DNA of 64,000 bases, from the NCBI RefSeq assembly GCF_014655595.1, contig NZ_BNBL01000011.1, forward strand, positions 62,001 to 126,000, given 5' to 3'. The notes under the pieces are model-generated. The model was not told the DNA's origin. It saw only the letters and a list, made by a program, of their open reading frames with translations, and did no database searches. Both the position numbers and the translations under genes were made by a program. This stretch comes from Streptomyces griseocarneus. Its GTDB lineage: Bacteria > Actinomycetota > Actinomycetes > Streptomycetales > Streptomycetaceae. Positions 25,935 through 34,474 of the stretch are shown piece by piece; the first letter of the stretch is position 1, and each line of letters starts with the position of its first letter.

Positions 25935-26852
25935 ATGGGGACTGTCGGGACCAGCGCGAATGAGATAGCCGGCGGGCGACGCCACCTGATCAACGTCGCC
26001 TACCGATTGCTTGGTTCGGTGACCGAGGCCGAGGACGCCGTACAGGATGCCTACGCACGCTGGTACGGGCTGCCGCGCAGCCGGCAGGAGGAGATCCTGT
26101 CCCCCGGCGCCTGGCTGACGACGGTGACCAGCCGCATCTGCCTGGACCTGCTCGGCTCGGCGCGAGCCCGCCGTGAACGCTACGTCGGCGCATGGCTGCC
26201 CGAGCCGCTGCCCGACCGCACCGAGTGGGACCGTGCGGGCGGCGCCGACCCCACCGGCCGTGCGGACCCCGCCGACCAGATCGTTCTGGACGAGTCGGTG
26301 ACCATGGCCTTCCTCGTGGTCCTGGAGTCGATGACGCCCGCCGAGCGGGTGGCTTTCGTCCTGCACGACGTCTTCCGGTATCCGTTCGCCGAGATCGCCG
26401 ACGTTCTCGCACGGACCCCTGCGGCCTGCAAGCAGCTGGCCGCCTCCGCCCGGCGGCGGGTGAGCGTCGCGCCCGCCCCGGTGTCGGCGACCGGCCAGGC
26501 GGACGTGGTGAGGCAGGTCAAAGAAGCATGGGAGACCAAGGACATCGCAGCCCTCGTCGGTCTTCTCAACCCGGCTGCCGTGATGACCGCCGATGGCGGC
26601 GGCATGGTCGGCACCGTCCTGCGCCCGGTCGAGGGCGGTGCGCGCATCGCCCAGTACATGGTCGCCATCGCCGACAAGGCTCCGGGGCTCGAACTCCTGG
26701 AGTGTTCGGTCAACGGCGTGCCGGGCCTGGTGGCCCGGCGTGCCGGCGTCGTCATGACCGTGGCCGCGTTCGACGTCTCCGACGGGTGCATCACCCGGAT
26801 CTGGGCGGTCCGCAACCCGGAGAAGCTGCGGCCGTGGGCGCGGGAGGACTAG
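25935..26852 (+). CDS. ECF sigma factor with C-terminal SnoaL-like domain (ECF41-type)
   Basis: A 305-residue sigma factor. Region 2 is INVAYRLLGSVTEAEDAVQDAYARW; region 4 has LESMTPAERVAFVLHDVFRYPFAEIADVLARTPAACKQLAASARRRV. From about residue 195 a SnoaL/NTF2-like extension follows, WETKDIAALVGLLNPAAVMTADGGG, as in the SigJ/ECF41 group, where it replaces a separate anti-sigma factor and tunes activity. ATG 25935 gives full region 2. Targets in this group are usually its own promoter and an adjacent gene, here the divergent membrane protein. Confidence 0.9.
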   Translation: MGTVGTSANEIAGGRRHLINVAYRLLGSVTEAEDAVQDAYARWYGLPRSRQEEILSPGAWLTTVTSRICLDLLGSARARRERYVGAWLPEPLPDRTEWDRAGGADPTGRADPADQIVLDESVTMAFLVVLESMTPAERVAFVLHDVFRYPFAEIADVLARTPAACKQLAASARRRVSVAPAPVSATGQADVVRQVKEAWETKDIAALVGLLNPAAVMTADGGGMVGTVLRPVEGGARIAQYMVAIADKAPGLELLECSVNGVPGLVARRAGVVMTVAAFDVSDGCITRIWAVRNPEKLRPWARED

Positions 26853-26992
26853 GCCGTGTTGTGAAAGATCGCCGTCCTTCGTACTGATCTTCGCGCTTGG
26901 TGCCGGGAGATCTAAGGGGTCCCGCGAGCCGTGATAAGTCCTGCGGCAGCCGACGGTCGTAGTGTGGAACTTGTTCCCGAGGAGGACTTCTG

Positions 26993-27568
26993 ATGCGCAG
27001 CGTGACCTACTCGATGGGCGTCTCCCTTGACGGCTACATCGTCGGGCCGGATGGCGACTTCGGCTGGACGGAACCGGACGAGGAGGTCTTTCGCTCCTGG
27101 ATCGACGAGATCCGAAAGGTCGACGTTCACCTGTTGGGGCGACGGCTGTACGAGACGATGTTGTACTGGGAGAGCGCCGACCAGGATCCATCGCTCGACG
27201 ACTCAATGCTCGAATGGGCCGCGATCTGGAAGCCGCTCCCGAAGGTGGTGTTCTCCACCACGCTGTCGACGGTGCAGGGCAATGCCCGTCTGGCCTCCGG
27301 CGGCCTGGCGGAGGAGATCGAGCGGTTGCGAGCCGAGCCGGGCGAGGGCGACATCGCGATCGGCGGCGCGACTCTCGCCGCCGAGGCGGCCGCGTTGGGG
27401 CTGATCGACGAGTACCGGGCCAGGGTCTACCCGGTGCTGGTTGGCGGTGGTATTCCGTTCTTTCCCCGGTGCGAGCGCCGGGTAGATCTCGAACTCGTCG
27501 AGACCCGCACTTTCAGCTCACGAGTCGTCTACCTCCGCTACCGCGTGGCGCGCCAGGCCTTGCTTTAG
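26993..27568 (+). CDS. dihydrofolate-reductase-family (RibD C-terminal-like) protein
   Basis: A 191-residue single-domain protein. It opens SVTYSMGVSLDGYIVGPDGDFGW, the hallmark of the small DHFR-like/RibD-C reductases, with LLGRRLYETMLYW and DIAIGGATLAAEAAALGLIDEY forming the NADPH-binding face. It is probably an NADPH-dependent reductase of unknown substrate; it is not the housekeeping FolA. GAGGAGG lies at ideal spacing before the ATG at 26993. Monocistronic, after the sigma-factor gene. Confidence 0.85.
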   Translation: MRSVTYSMGVSLDGYIVGPDGDFGWTEPDEEVFRSWIDEIRKVDVHLLGRRLYETMLYWESADQDPSLDDSMLEWAAIWKPLPKVVFSTTLSTVQGNARLASGGLAEEIERLRAEPGEGDIAIGGATLAAEAAALGLIDEYRARVYPVLVGGGIPFFPRCERRVDLELVETRTFSSRVVYLRYRVARQALL

Positions 27569-27634
27569 AAGGTGCTGAGTTGCTGGGTGTGCCGTCCGGG
27601 AAAGTCACGGGCGGCCATCCAGCGCGGTCGCGCT

Positions 27635-28741
27635 TCAGCCGGTTGGGGCGGCGGCTGCCGGAGCCGGGGAGAGCGTTTGGTTCACGGTTGTCCGGAGCGT
27701 TGTGAGGGGGCCGCTGGACGATTCCTTCCGCGTCCAGGGGGTCGCGCCTGCGAAGTCGTGAGCGATGACGGACTGGACCCGGTCGGCGATCGCCTTGTGC
27801 GGGAGGATGACGCCGAGCTCGCGGTTCTTGTCCAGCGACGTGGGGGTGAAGTTCTCCGAGCCGATGAACACCTGCTCGCGCGCGGTCGCGTGGTCGGCGA
27901 CGATCGCCTTGGCATGGATGTAAGGGGTGTCCGAGGGCGCGTAGGTGCTCACCCGGACTCCGGCGGCTGTCAGGGTGTCAAAGGCCCGGGCGTAGGTGTT
28001 CTTGGTGTTGGTCATCACCACCGTGACCTGGACGTGCCGCCGGGCGGCTGCGGCCAGGGCGTCGATGACCTCGGTGTCGCTCATCTCCAGGCACTCCACC
28101 CACAGGTTTGTCCTGGCCCGGCTGATGAGGCCGAGGAGCTGCCGACGGGCGTCGGTGGGAGACCACACCAGGTGGCTGCCTCTTTCCGGGGTGACCGGTG
28201 CGTGGGCGTGGTCGGCCGCGAAAACCCGCTCGACTGCCGCGACGTCGGCCGGGTCGGTGTCGACGATGCCGTAGTCACGGTAGGTCGCGTACCGCTTCGG
28301 GACCAGGTTGCCGGTCATCACGAGTGCCGTCGTGCCATCGACGACCAGCGTCTTCTGGTGGGTGTAGGAGAAGCGGGCATCCGACCAGACCACGTCGACG
28401 CCACCGTCCTTGAGTGCTGTGTAGGCGGGGCCGTTCACCTGCTGCTGGCGTTGGTCGAGGATGACTCTGGTCCGAATGCCCGCCTTCTGCCGCGCGACCA
28501 GCTTCTGCACGGCCATGGTGTCGGTGAGCTGGTAAGTGATCAGGTCGACGTCGTGCCGCGCGGAGTCGATGAGCCGGTAGACCGGTGTCAGGCCGTCTTC
28601 GGGCTGGACGACCACCGAGTACCGTCCCTGAGGGACAGCTGATGCGAGCGGCGCCACCGCCGTGGTCGCTCCCCAGAGCGCCAGGGCCACCACGGCCACC
28701 ACTGCCGTCCGGCCCGTTCGAACAACACGCGACAGCCCCAT
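27635..28741 (-). CDS. secreted phospholipase D-like protein
   Basis: A 368-residue exported PLD-superfamily enzyme. The signal peptide covers residues 1-36 (VVAVVALALWGATTAVAPLASA-V). Two HKD motifs are complete: HQKTLVVD with the following GN, and IHAKAIVAD with GSEN, so a bilobed active site should form. These domains hydrolyse or transfer phosphodiesters (phospholipids or nucleic acids); the substrate is not inferable. ATG 28741 was chosen because the signal peptide begins there. The gene is monocistronic. Confidence 0.85.
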   Translation of the reverse strand: MGLSRVVRTGRTAVVAVVALALWGATTAVAPLASAVPQGRYSVVVQPEDGLTPVYRLIDSARHDVDLITYQLTDTMAVQKLVARQKAGIRTRVILDQRQQQVNGPAYTALKDGGVDVVWSDARFSYTHQKTLVVDGTTALVMTGNLVPKRYATYRDYGIVDTDPADVAAVERVFAADHAHAPVTPERGSHLVWSPTDARRQLLGLISRARTNLWVECLEMSDTEVIDALAAAARRHVQVTVVMTNTKNTYARAFDTLTAAGVRVSTYAPSDTPYIHAKAIVADHATAREQVFIGSENFTPTSLDKNRELGVILPHKAIADRVQSVIAHDFAGATPWTRKESSSGPLTTLRTTVNQTLSPAPAAAAPTG

Positions 28742-29027
28742 GGTCCTCTCCCTGAAACGCAGCGCCGGAGGGCACACGGTGCGCCCGGAACGCCGTCTTC
28801 CTCCCCGCACCGGCTGCCTCATACGCAGCGCGTCGTTGTGTAGCAGCGCGCCCGTCACACCACGTACGCACTTCCCGGTGCAGCGGATGTCCCATGAGCA
28901 ATCTGGTGACACAGCGGCTGGTGACTACCTGGTTCGCGTCCAGAGCATCAGCCGGCGCGCCGCGCACTCCACAGGCGATACGGGCGCATACGGGCGCACG
29001 AGGGGCGCACCCAGGGTGGACAGGGCG

Positions 29028-29142
29028 AGGTCCGGCAACGCCACGCATCTCGCCGGGTGCTACCGCGCAGGCCGTCTGCTACTGGTCGGCGACGCCGCGC
29101 ACATCCACGTCCCCGTAGGCGCCCAAGGGCTCAACACCGGCC
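29028..29142 (+). pseudogene. FAD-monooxygenase fragment
   Basis: About 38 codons read SGNATHLAGCYRAGRLLLVG and continue DAAHIHVPVGAQGLNTG. This is the second FAD-binding motif of aromatic hydroxylases (GDAAHxHxPxGGQGxNxG). The flanking codons on both sides do not continue the family. The segment lies antisense to, and inside, the 3' end of the SRPBCC gene, so a piece of a foreign gene appears to have been joined there. The surrounding stretch 28742-29078 holds no other gene. Confidence 0.6.
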
Positions 29143-29570
29143 ACCACACCGCGTTGTCCCGATCGCATGGCCACGGCGTGGTTGAGGTGGAAGAACGGGC
29201 GCGCCAGTGGCATCCAGCGTCGCAACGCGGGCTTCCTGACGCTGACATCCTCGGTGAAGAAGGCCACGCAGCCGTGCCCACCGTCGTCTCCCACGCGCCA
29301 TCGCACGTTGCCCGTGATGTCCCCTTCGAGTGCCGCCTCCAAGACACGCGCGACGGGATCCTGGACGAGCGGCCTCAGCCGTGCGGTCAGCTCGTAGGGC
29401 AGCATCGACCTGATGACGACCTCGCACTCCCGTTCGCCGGTCTGCTGCACGGAACGGAAGGCCGGCCACCATCCGGGGTAGTGCTCGATGTCGGCCAGCT
29501 TCGCGTACATGGTGGTGGGCGGGAGCGGTGCCCTCCAGCGTCCGGCGAAGCGCATCTCGTGGCGGCTCAC
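29079..29570 (-). CDS. SRPBCC / polyketide-cyclase-like protein, 3' end replaced
   Basis: A 163-residue helix-grip protein. It opens MRFAGRWRAPLPPTTMYAKLADIEHYPGWWPAF, typical of START/SRPBCC proteins that bind or cyclise hydrophobic ligands, and continues to RPFFHLNHAVAMRSG. The last ~22 residues (from about 29147 down) are encoded by the antisense of a monooxygenase fragment, so the natural C terminus has probably been replaced. GTG 29570 overlaps the permease stop (GTGA) with AGGAGA before it, tying the gene into the GGPP-synthase/ABC operon. Confidence 0.7.
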   Translation of the reverse strand: MSRHEMRFAGRWRAPLPPTTMYAKLADIEHYPGWWPAFRSVQQTGERECEVVIRSMLPYELTARLRPLVQDPVARVLEAALEGDITGNVRWRVGDDGGHGCVAFFTEDVSVRKPALRRWMPLARPFFHLNHAVAMRSGQRGVVAGVEPLGAYGDVDVRGVADQ

Positions 29571-30367
29571 GTCAGTCTCCTGGTCGGCTGTGCGCTCCGG
29601 GGCAGTCGGAGGTGGTTGCGGGTACGGGCGAAGAAGGCGGCGGTTCCCAGTCCCCACATGAGGAGGAACCACAGTGGGCCGAGCAGGAGGTGTCCGTACG
29701 GGGTGTCCGTGGAGGTGAAGCCCGCGGCAACGCTGACCTGCGTCGGACCATAGCCGGGGAGCAGTTGGAGCCCGTCCTTGTCGGCTCCCGTGTTGCTCAT
29801 GGGGTTCTGCAGCATGGTGTCGAGCAGGCTCGCCATGATGATGACGAACAGCGCCGCCAGTTCGTTGCGCAGAAAGGCCCCGAGGAGGACGCCGATACCG
29901 CCGTAGGCGACCGTGGCGGTGAACAGACCGAGCGCGAGGAGCCCTGGCCGGACGGGATCCCAGTACCAGCAGATGACGGCCGTGGCGTAACCCGCGATGA
30001 GGGCGGAGGCGACGGTCATGGCGATGACCTTGCTCAGGAGCAGAAATGTGCGGGGATAGCCGGCGAACGCGAGCCTGCGGTCGAAGGCGAGGGATTTGAA
30101 GGTGGTGATGAACATCATGAAGCCGACGATGAGTGTCACCGTGTTAATAGCCCCGGACACCATCGTCAGATGATTTCCGTTGACGGTGACGGTACGACCC
30201 GTCGCGCGCAGCAGGAACCGCGCCGGCGCCGGAGTGACGAACAAGTGCTCCAGCGTCAGCCAGAGAGGGATGTACACGACGACCAGCGCCAAGGCGAGGT
30301 GGTTGCGAGCGTGTTCCAGGAGAGCGAACGAGGCGCCCGTGCGGAGCCCTCTGTGCGTCCAGTTCAA
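29567..30367 (-). CDS. ABC-2-type transporter permease
   Basis: A 266-residue permease with six hydrophobic segments (for example LALALVVVYIPLWLTLEHLFV; TVTLIVGFMMFITTFKSLAF; LLLGPLWFLLMWGLGTAAFF). FKSLAFDRRLAFAGYPRTFLLLSKV is the usual first cytoplasmic coupling region of ABC-2 exporters. I place the start at TTG 30367, which overlaps the ATPase stop as TTGA and has GAGGGG a few bases before. It pairs with the ATPase and follows GGPP synthase, so export of a terpenoid or other small molecule is plausible. Confidence 0.8.
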   Translation of the reverse strand: MNWTHRGLRTGASFALLEHARNHLALALVVVYIPLWLTLEHLFVTPAPARFLLRATGRTVTVNGNHLTMVSGAINTVTLIVGFMMFITTFKSLAFDRRLAFAGYPRTFLLLSKVIAMTVASALIAGYATAVICWYWDPVRPGLLALGLFTATVAYGGIGVLLGAFLRNELAALFVIIMASLLDTMLQNPMSNTGADKDGLQLLPGYGPTQVSVAAGFTSTDTPYGHLLLGPLWFLLMWGLGTAAFFARTRNHLRLPRSAQPTRRLT

Positions 30368-31020
30368 CGGTCCGCCCCTCGCGTCGTCACCTCGCGCATC
30401 ACGTCGGACTCCCCCGGTGTCGCCACTCCGTGACGCAGGCGGAGCACGACGTCGAGCCGCTGGGTGTCCCAGGCCAGGTGCGACACGACCAGGACGCAGC
30501 GTCCCCGCTCGCGGAGCCGGGCCGCGACGTCCCAGAAGCGGAGGTAGGTCTCCCAGTCGAAGCCCTGGTACGGCTCGTCCAGCAACAGCACGTCCGGGTC
30601 GTGCATGAGCGCCAGGGTGAGATTGAGCTTCTGCCGGGTGCCTCCGCTGAGGGCATCCACCCGGGTGTGCCGGTATTCGGCGAAGTGGAGTTCTTCGAGC
30701 AGTTCCTCGGCCCGGTCGGACCCCTCCAGGCCGTAGGCGGTCTGGAACCAGCTCAGATGCTGGTCGACGGTGAGGGAGTCGTTGAGTACGGTCTCCTGCG
30801 GGCAGTACCCCAGGGAGCCACCGTGCTCGACCTTGCCGGAGTCGGCGGCGATCTGGCCGCACAGGATGCGCAGCAGCGTGCTCTTGCCGGAGCCGTTCTC
30901 GCCCACGACGCCTGCCAGTGTGCCCGGCTCCAGACTGAAGGAGACGCCTCGGAGCACACGGCGTGACCTGTAGGACTTGTGTACGTCGTGCACGCGCAGG
31001 GCGTACGGAGTTCGGGGCAC
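30364..31020 (-). CDS. ABC transporter ATP-binding protein (ABC-2 exporter)
   Basis: A 218-residue ATPase. Walker A is GENGSGKST, the signature LSGGTRQKLNL, Walker B LLLDEPYQGFDW, and the switch histidine sits in VVSHLAWD. LSGGTRQKL and the short length fit drug or lipid exporters. The Q-loop is PQETVLNDSLT. Translation is coupled to the permease. It starts 52 bases after the GGPP-synthase gene on the same strand. Confidence 0.9.
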   Translation of the reverse strand: MPRTPYALRVHDVHKSYRSRRVLRGVSFSLEPGTLAGVVGENGSGKSTLLRILCGQIAADSGKVEHGGSLGYCPQETVLNDSLTVDQHLSWFQTAYGLEGSDRAEELLEELHFAEYRHTRVDALSGGTRQKLNLTLALMHDPDVLLLDEPYQGFDWETYLRFWDVAARLRERGRCVLVVSHLAWDTQRLDVVLRLRHGVATPGESDVMREVTTRGADR

Positions 31021-31072
31021 GGCGAGTGCTTCCTCCTGCGTAACGATCGTCGTCGGGGTATCGGGGTAACTG

Positions 31073-32197
31073 TCAGCTGCTGCGGCGGGACAGGTCGGTG
31101 ATGAAATGCCGCCACTGCTCCTGCACGTCGGCAGGGATGGACGCCCCGCCGAGGGCCGTAAGCGCCGACGTCACGTGGCGGACAGCCGCCTCCTCGGAAC
31201 GTCGCCTGCTCTCTGTCTCCTCCAGCAGTCGCATGGCTTCGGGGACATCAACCGGAGCCAGAGGACCGGAGCCCAGCAGCGCCGCGAGCCGCCGGCCGGC
31301 GGCGGTGCCCGAGCCGACCGCGAGCAGGAGGGGCAATGTCTTCTTGCCGCACATCAGGTCCGCTCCGACGGGCTTTCCGGTGACCGCCCTCTCGCCCCAC
31401 AGGCCGAGGATGTCGTCGAGGATCTGGAAGGCCACCCCCAACTCGCTCCCCGCGGAATGGAGTGCCTGCACCACGGGGGCCGGCGCGTCGGCCAGCACGG
31501 CGCCCAAAGCCGCGGCACAGCCGAAGAGGGCGCCGGTCTTGCCGCGTGCCATGCCCACGTACCGGTCCGGGGAGACCTCGCCCGCGGACCACCCTTCGAG
31601 CGAAAGGTCCTCCGCCTGCCCCTCCACCGTCTTCTCCACGGCCACGATGAGAGCGTTGGTGGCCGCGGAAGCCCCGGGAGCCTGCGCGTGGAAGATCTCA
31701 GCGACCGCCTGCACGACGAGGGCGTCACCGGCGAGCACCGCCGGACCCGTACCGAACGCGGCCCAGGCAGCAGGCCGACCGCGACGCTCGGTGTCACCGT
31801 CCATGACGTCGTCGTGCAGCAGGGAGAGCTGGTGCACGAGCTCGACGGCCGTTCCGGCGATGGCGGCGAACCGCTCCGGCGCCCCGACGGAGCGGACCGA
31901 CAGCACCGCCAGCGCCGCGCGCACGCGCTTGCCGGCTCGCTGCAGGGGACCCACGGAACCCTCTGCGTCCCACCCCAGGTGGTAGCGGCACACCTGGGCC
32001 ACGGACGGATGGAGCCGTGCCACGATCCGGCGCAGCTCGGGTTCGACGAGCGCCACGCCCCGCTCGAGGATCTCCTCACTTCCCGGCGGCCGCTTCGACG
32101 TGCCATGCGGGACAGTGCTGTGCAACAGAATGCGTGTCATCACTGCCTCGTCCCGCCCCGTGGTCGGCAGCCGCAGCCCGCAGCCCGCCGTGGTCAT
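31073..32197 (-). CDS. geranylgeranyl-diphosphate-type polyprenyl synthase
   Basis: A trans-prenyltransferase of about 374 residues. The first Asp-rich motif DDVMD lies at residues 129-133 with the RRGRP that follows it; the second motif is DDILG in FQILDDILGLWGE, where the last Asp is replaced by Gly, a form seen in many actinomycete homologues. KKTLPLL is the conserved K-rich loop. It should condense IPP with allylic diphosphates to C15-C20 chains; chain length is not certain. ATG 32197 has GGAGG before it; ATG 32140 is an alternative. It heads an operon with the ABC exporter and SRPBCC gene. Confidence 0.85.
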   Translation of the reverse strand: MTTAGCGLRLPTTGRDEAVMTRILLHSTVPHGTSKRPPGSEEILERGVALVEPELRRIVARLHPSVAQVCRYHLGWDAEGSVGPLQRAGKRVRAALAVLSVRSVGAPERFAAIAGTAVELVHQLSLLHDDVMDGDTERRGRPAAWAAFGTGPAVLAGDALVVQAVAEIFHAQAPGASAATNALIVAVEKTVEGQAEDLSLEGWSAGEVSPDRYVGMARGKTGALFGCAAALGAVLADAPAPVVQALHSAGSELGVAFQILDDILGLWGERAVTGKPVGADLMCGKKTLPLLLAVGSGTAAGRRLAALLGSGPLAPVDVPEAMRLLEETESRRRSEEAAVRHVTSALTALGGASIPADVQEQWRHFITDLSRRSS

Positions 32198-32381
32198 CTC
32201 CGGCCTCCGCCCACCGCATAACGACACCGGCGATCGGGAGTCACGGCAGCAGCAGTCGCGGTACGACCGGATTCAGCAGCCGGCTGCCCGTGCTCGCTGA
32301 CGGCAAAGACCACGTCGATACGTCCGCGGCGGCCGTCGCTCTGCACCGCCCGGAAGCATGACCTGTGCAAGCCGGCAGAAG

Positions 32382-32615
32382 TCATCCGGCTGCGGAAGGC
32401 CCCCAGAAGTGGATGCCGCGCTTCACCGCCCCCGTCCAGCTCAGGGGCCATGGGCCGGTGCGCTCGGCTCGTTCCGCGCCGAGCATGACTTCTCCGAGGT
32501 TCCGGACATGAGCGGTCATGCCCAAAGCCGCAAAGATTCGTTCGCTTTCCGTTCCCAGCACGATCAGCTGAGGCTCGAGAGCTGACTCGGCTCCCTTGTA
32601 GTCCACGATGATCAT
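32382..32615 (-). CDS. possible small protein, STAS-like tail
   Basis: A 77-codon frame, MIIVDYKGAES..., with LIVLGTESERIFAALGMTAHV resembling the last strand and helix of STAS anti-sigma-factor antagonists. No ribosome site is visible, and a normal STAS domain would be longer at the N terminus. It could be a fragment or a non-coding frame. Confidence 0.3.
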   Translation of the reverse strand: MIIVDYKGAESALEPQLIVLGTESERIFAALGMTAHVRNLGEVMLGAERAERTGPWPLSWTGAVKRGIHFWGPSAAG

Positions 32616-32719
32616 TGCTGCTTGACGGGACGAGTCTGGGTGGGTTGCTCCGGATGTTGGGGACTCGTCCCAGGTTGGCTGGTCACGCGCCCGCAGCTAA
32701 GGCAGCCCAGCCCGAGCCG

Positions 32720-33290
32720 CTCACTGCCGAGGTGGCGGCCGTCCTGCTCCTGCCCCTGCTCCTGCTCCTGCTCCAGCCGAATCCGGCGTACATCATCAAC
32801 GGCACGCACGACGTACTCAGCCACAATCGGGCGGCCGAAGAGCAGTTCGCAAACCTCACCGCCGCGACCGAGGACCGGCAACCGAACTTCGCCCGCTGGG
32901 TGTTCCTCGATTCCGCCGCCCGGAACGTACTGGTCGGCTGGGAGCACGAGGCGCGCGCCCTCCTCGCCCGGCTGCGAACGCTCGCCTCCCACCAACCACG
33001 GCGACGCCCGTTACGACGGGCTGCTCGACGAGCTGAAGGCGGGCAGCCCCGAGGTGAGCGCTTGGTGGCCGCGGTACGACGCGCAGGTGCGGCACGGCGG
33101 ACGCAAACGGCTACGGTGCCCGGAACGCGGAGTCGTCGATTTCGCGTACACCGCGTTCCACCTGGCCGAGGACCCGGAACAAACGCTGGTGATCTACTCC
33201 GACGCACAGTCCCAGGGCCCAGTGGCGTACGTGTCCTCGCGAGGGCCGCCCTGGGCCTGGCCCAAGCGCCATCGCCTTCCCTCAGGGTGA
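32720..33290 (+). pseudogene. frameshifted MmyB-like regulator, N terminus lost
   Basis: The ligand-binding (MmyB-like) domain of actinomycete XRE regulators is split over two frames. The first gives NPAYIINGTHDVLSHNRAAE and FARWVFLDSAARNVLVGWEHEARALLARLRTLAS. After about 32990 the next frame gives HGDARYDGLLDELKAGSPEVSAWWPRYD and FAYTAFHLAEDPEQTLVIYS. The expected N-terminal helix-turn-helix is absent; in its place is an LLLPLLLLLL run encoded by a 6-bp repeat. It cannot make a working regulator. Confidence 0.75.
32743..32772. repeat. CCTGCT hexamer repeat
   Basis: Five 6-bp units, CCTGCT with one CCTGCC variant, run in tandem inside the MmyB-like pseudogene and encode alternating Leu residues. 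It may reflect slippage after loss of selection. Confidence 0.85.
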
Positions 33291-34307
33291 TGACGGGTAG
33301 AACTGACGGACCCATTGGCGGAAGAAGCCGATGGCCTCGTCACTTGCGGCGAGGCGGGGCCGCGGCTCGTAGCGTTTGGTGTTCCAGATCGCCAGGTCCT
33401 GGTGGACCTTGCCGACCGCGGTCCTCAGCATCGCGCGGGCGAAGGCTCGGTGCAGGCCGCGCCGTGGGAGCGACGCTCCGGTGGCGTCCGGCTTGCGGAT
33501 GTCCGCACAGGCTGTCGCGACCAGCATGTGGGTGCGTCGGGGCCCGGTCGGTGTGTGCATGACCCACAGGTAGCTGATGAGACCGAGCGAGGGCAGCGGG
33601 AGCTCGACTCGGAGGTATCCCAGCCCCGCCATGAGGAACGAATGGTCGGCCTGGATCCTCTGCCTGAGGACAGGAGGCCGGTCCGGCCCCAGGCGCAGAC
33701 GCATGCGCAGGAGGGGGCCTTCGGACGTCGGCGGGTCGAGTTCTTGCACGGCCACCTGGTGCAGGACGGGGAGATGCCGGTAGTCGAGGGTGTTCTCGAT
33801 GATTTCCTGGGCGTAGGTGTGCACCTCCGCGCTCCAGGCGGCCGTTGGCACGACTCCGGTCTGGACGGTGTCGGGAACGTCCCAGGTGGGTGGGGCGCCG
33901 TCCGGTTCGTACCAGGCGAAGACGAAGCCGTTGTGCTCGCTGATGGTGTGGTGCAGCAGGCGAGCACGCGGTGGCGGGCCGTCGGGGGTGCTCACGCAGG
34001 TGCCGTCGGGGGCGAAGGCGAAGCGGTGGAAGGGGCACACCAGGTTCTGGCCCTGCACGGTGCCGCCTGCCCCGAGGTGAGCCCCAAGGTGTGGACAGTA
34101 GGGACGCACCGCGCGGGGCCGGCCGTCGCGGGTGCGGTAGAGGACGACGTCCTTGTCCATGAAGCGGCGGGTCAGAACGCTGCCGGGGGCGAGTTCGCGT
34201 GAGCGTGCCAGGCAGAACCAGCCACTCGGGTAGGGCAGACGCGGACTCGGCTCGTCAACGGTGGGGTGTGGAGTACGAGATGTGGGTGGCTCGTCCCTCA
34301 TCGTCAT
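33282..34307 (-). CDS. Rieske non-haem iron oxygenase (second copy)
   Basis: About 341 residues. The Rieske ligands are C71-x-H73 in YCPHLGAHLG and C91-x2-H94 in CPFHRFAF. The catalytic iron site is N172-x2-D175-x2-H178-x4-H183 in NTLDYRHLPVLH. Both sites are intact. The layout matches the steroid/cholesterol-desaturase-like Rieske branch, as does the gene at 265-1329, but the two are clearly diverged. ATG 34307 (or 34301) is chosen because the frame upstream has no family character; no clear ribosome site is seen. Near GGPP synthase and a carotenoid oxygenase, a terpenoid or apocarotenoid substrate is a reasonable guess. Confidence 0.85.
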   Translation of the reverse strand: MTMRDEPPTSRTPHPTVDEPSPRLPYPSGWFCLARSRELAPGSVLTRRFMDKDVVLYRTRDGRPRAVRPYCPHLGAHLGAGGTVQGQNLVCPFHRFAFAPDGTCVSTPDGPPPRARLLHHTISEHNGFVFAWYEPDGAPPTWDVPDTVQTGVVPTAAWSAEVHTYAQEIIENTLDYRHLPVLHQVAVQELDPPTSEGPLLRMRLRLGPDRPPVLRQRIQADHSFLMAGLGYLRVELPLPSLGLISYLWVMHTPTGPRRTHMLVATACADIRKPDATGASLPRRGLHRAFARAMLRTAVGKVHQDLAIWNTKRYEPRPRLAASDEAIGFFRQWVRQFYPSSP

Positions 34308-34474
34308 GGCTGGCAGCCAATCACAGGAAAAGACATCGAATATCACCTATCCAGCAAGGACGCCCGTATGAGGTATCTGCTGGGGTGGCCCGGCAAGGGT
34401 AGGACGGAGTCACTGGTCCTGGCTCCGTCCCACCTGGACCGGTGGTCGAACGCCGTGCTCTGCTCGTCGCAGTG

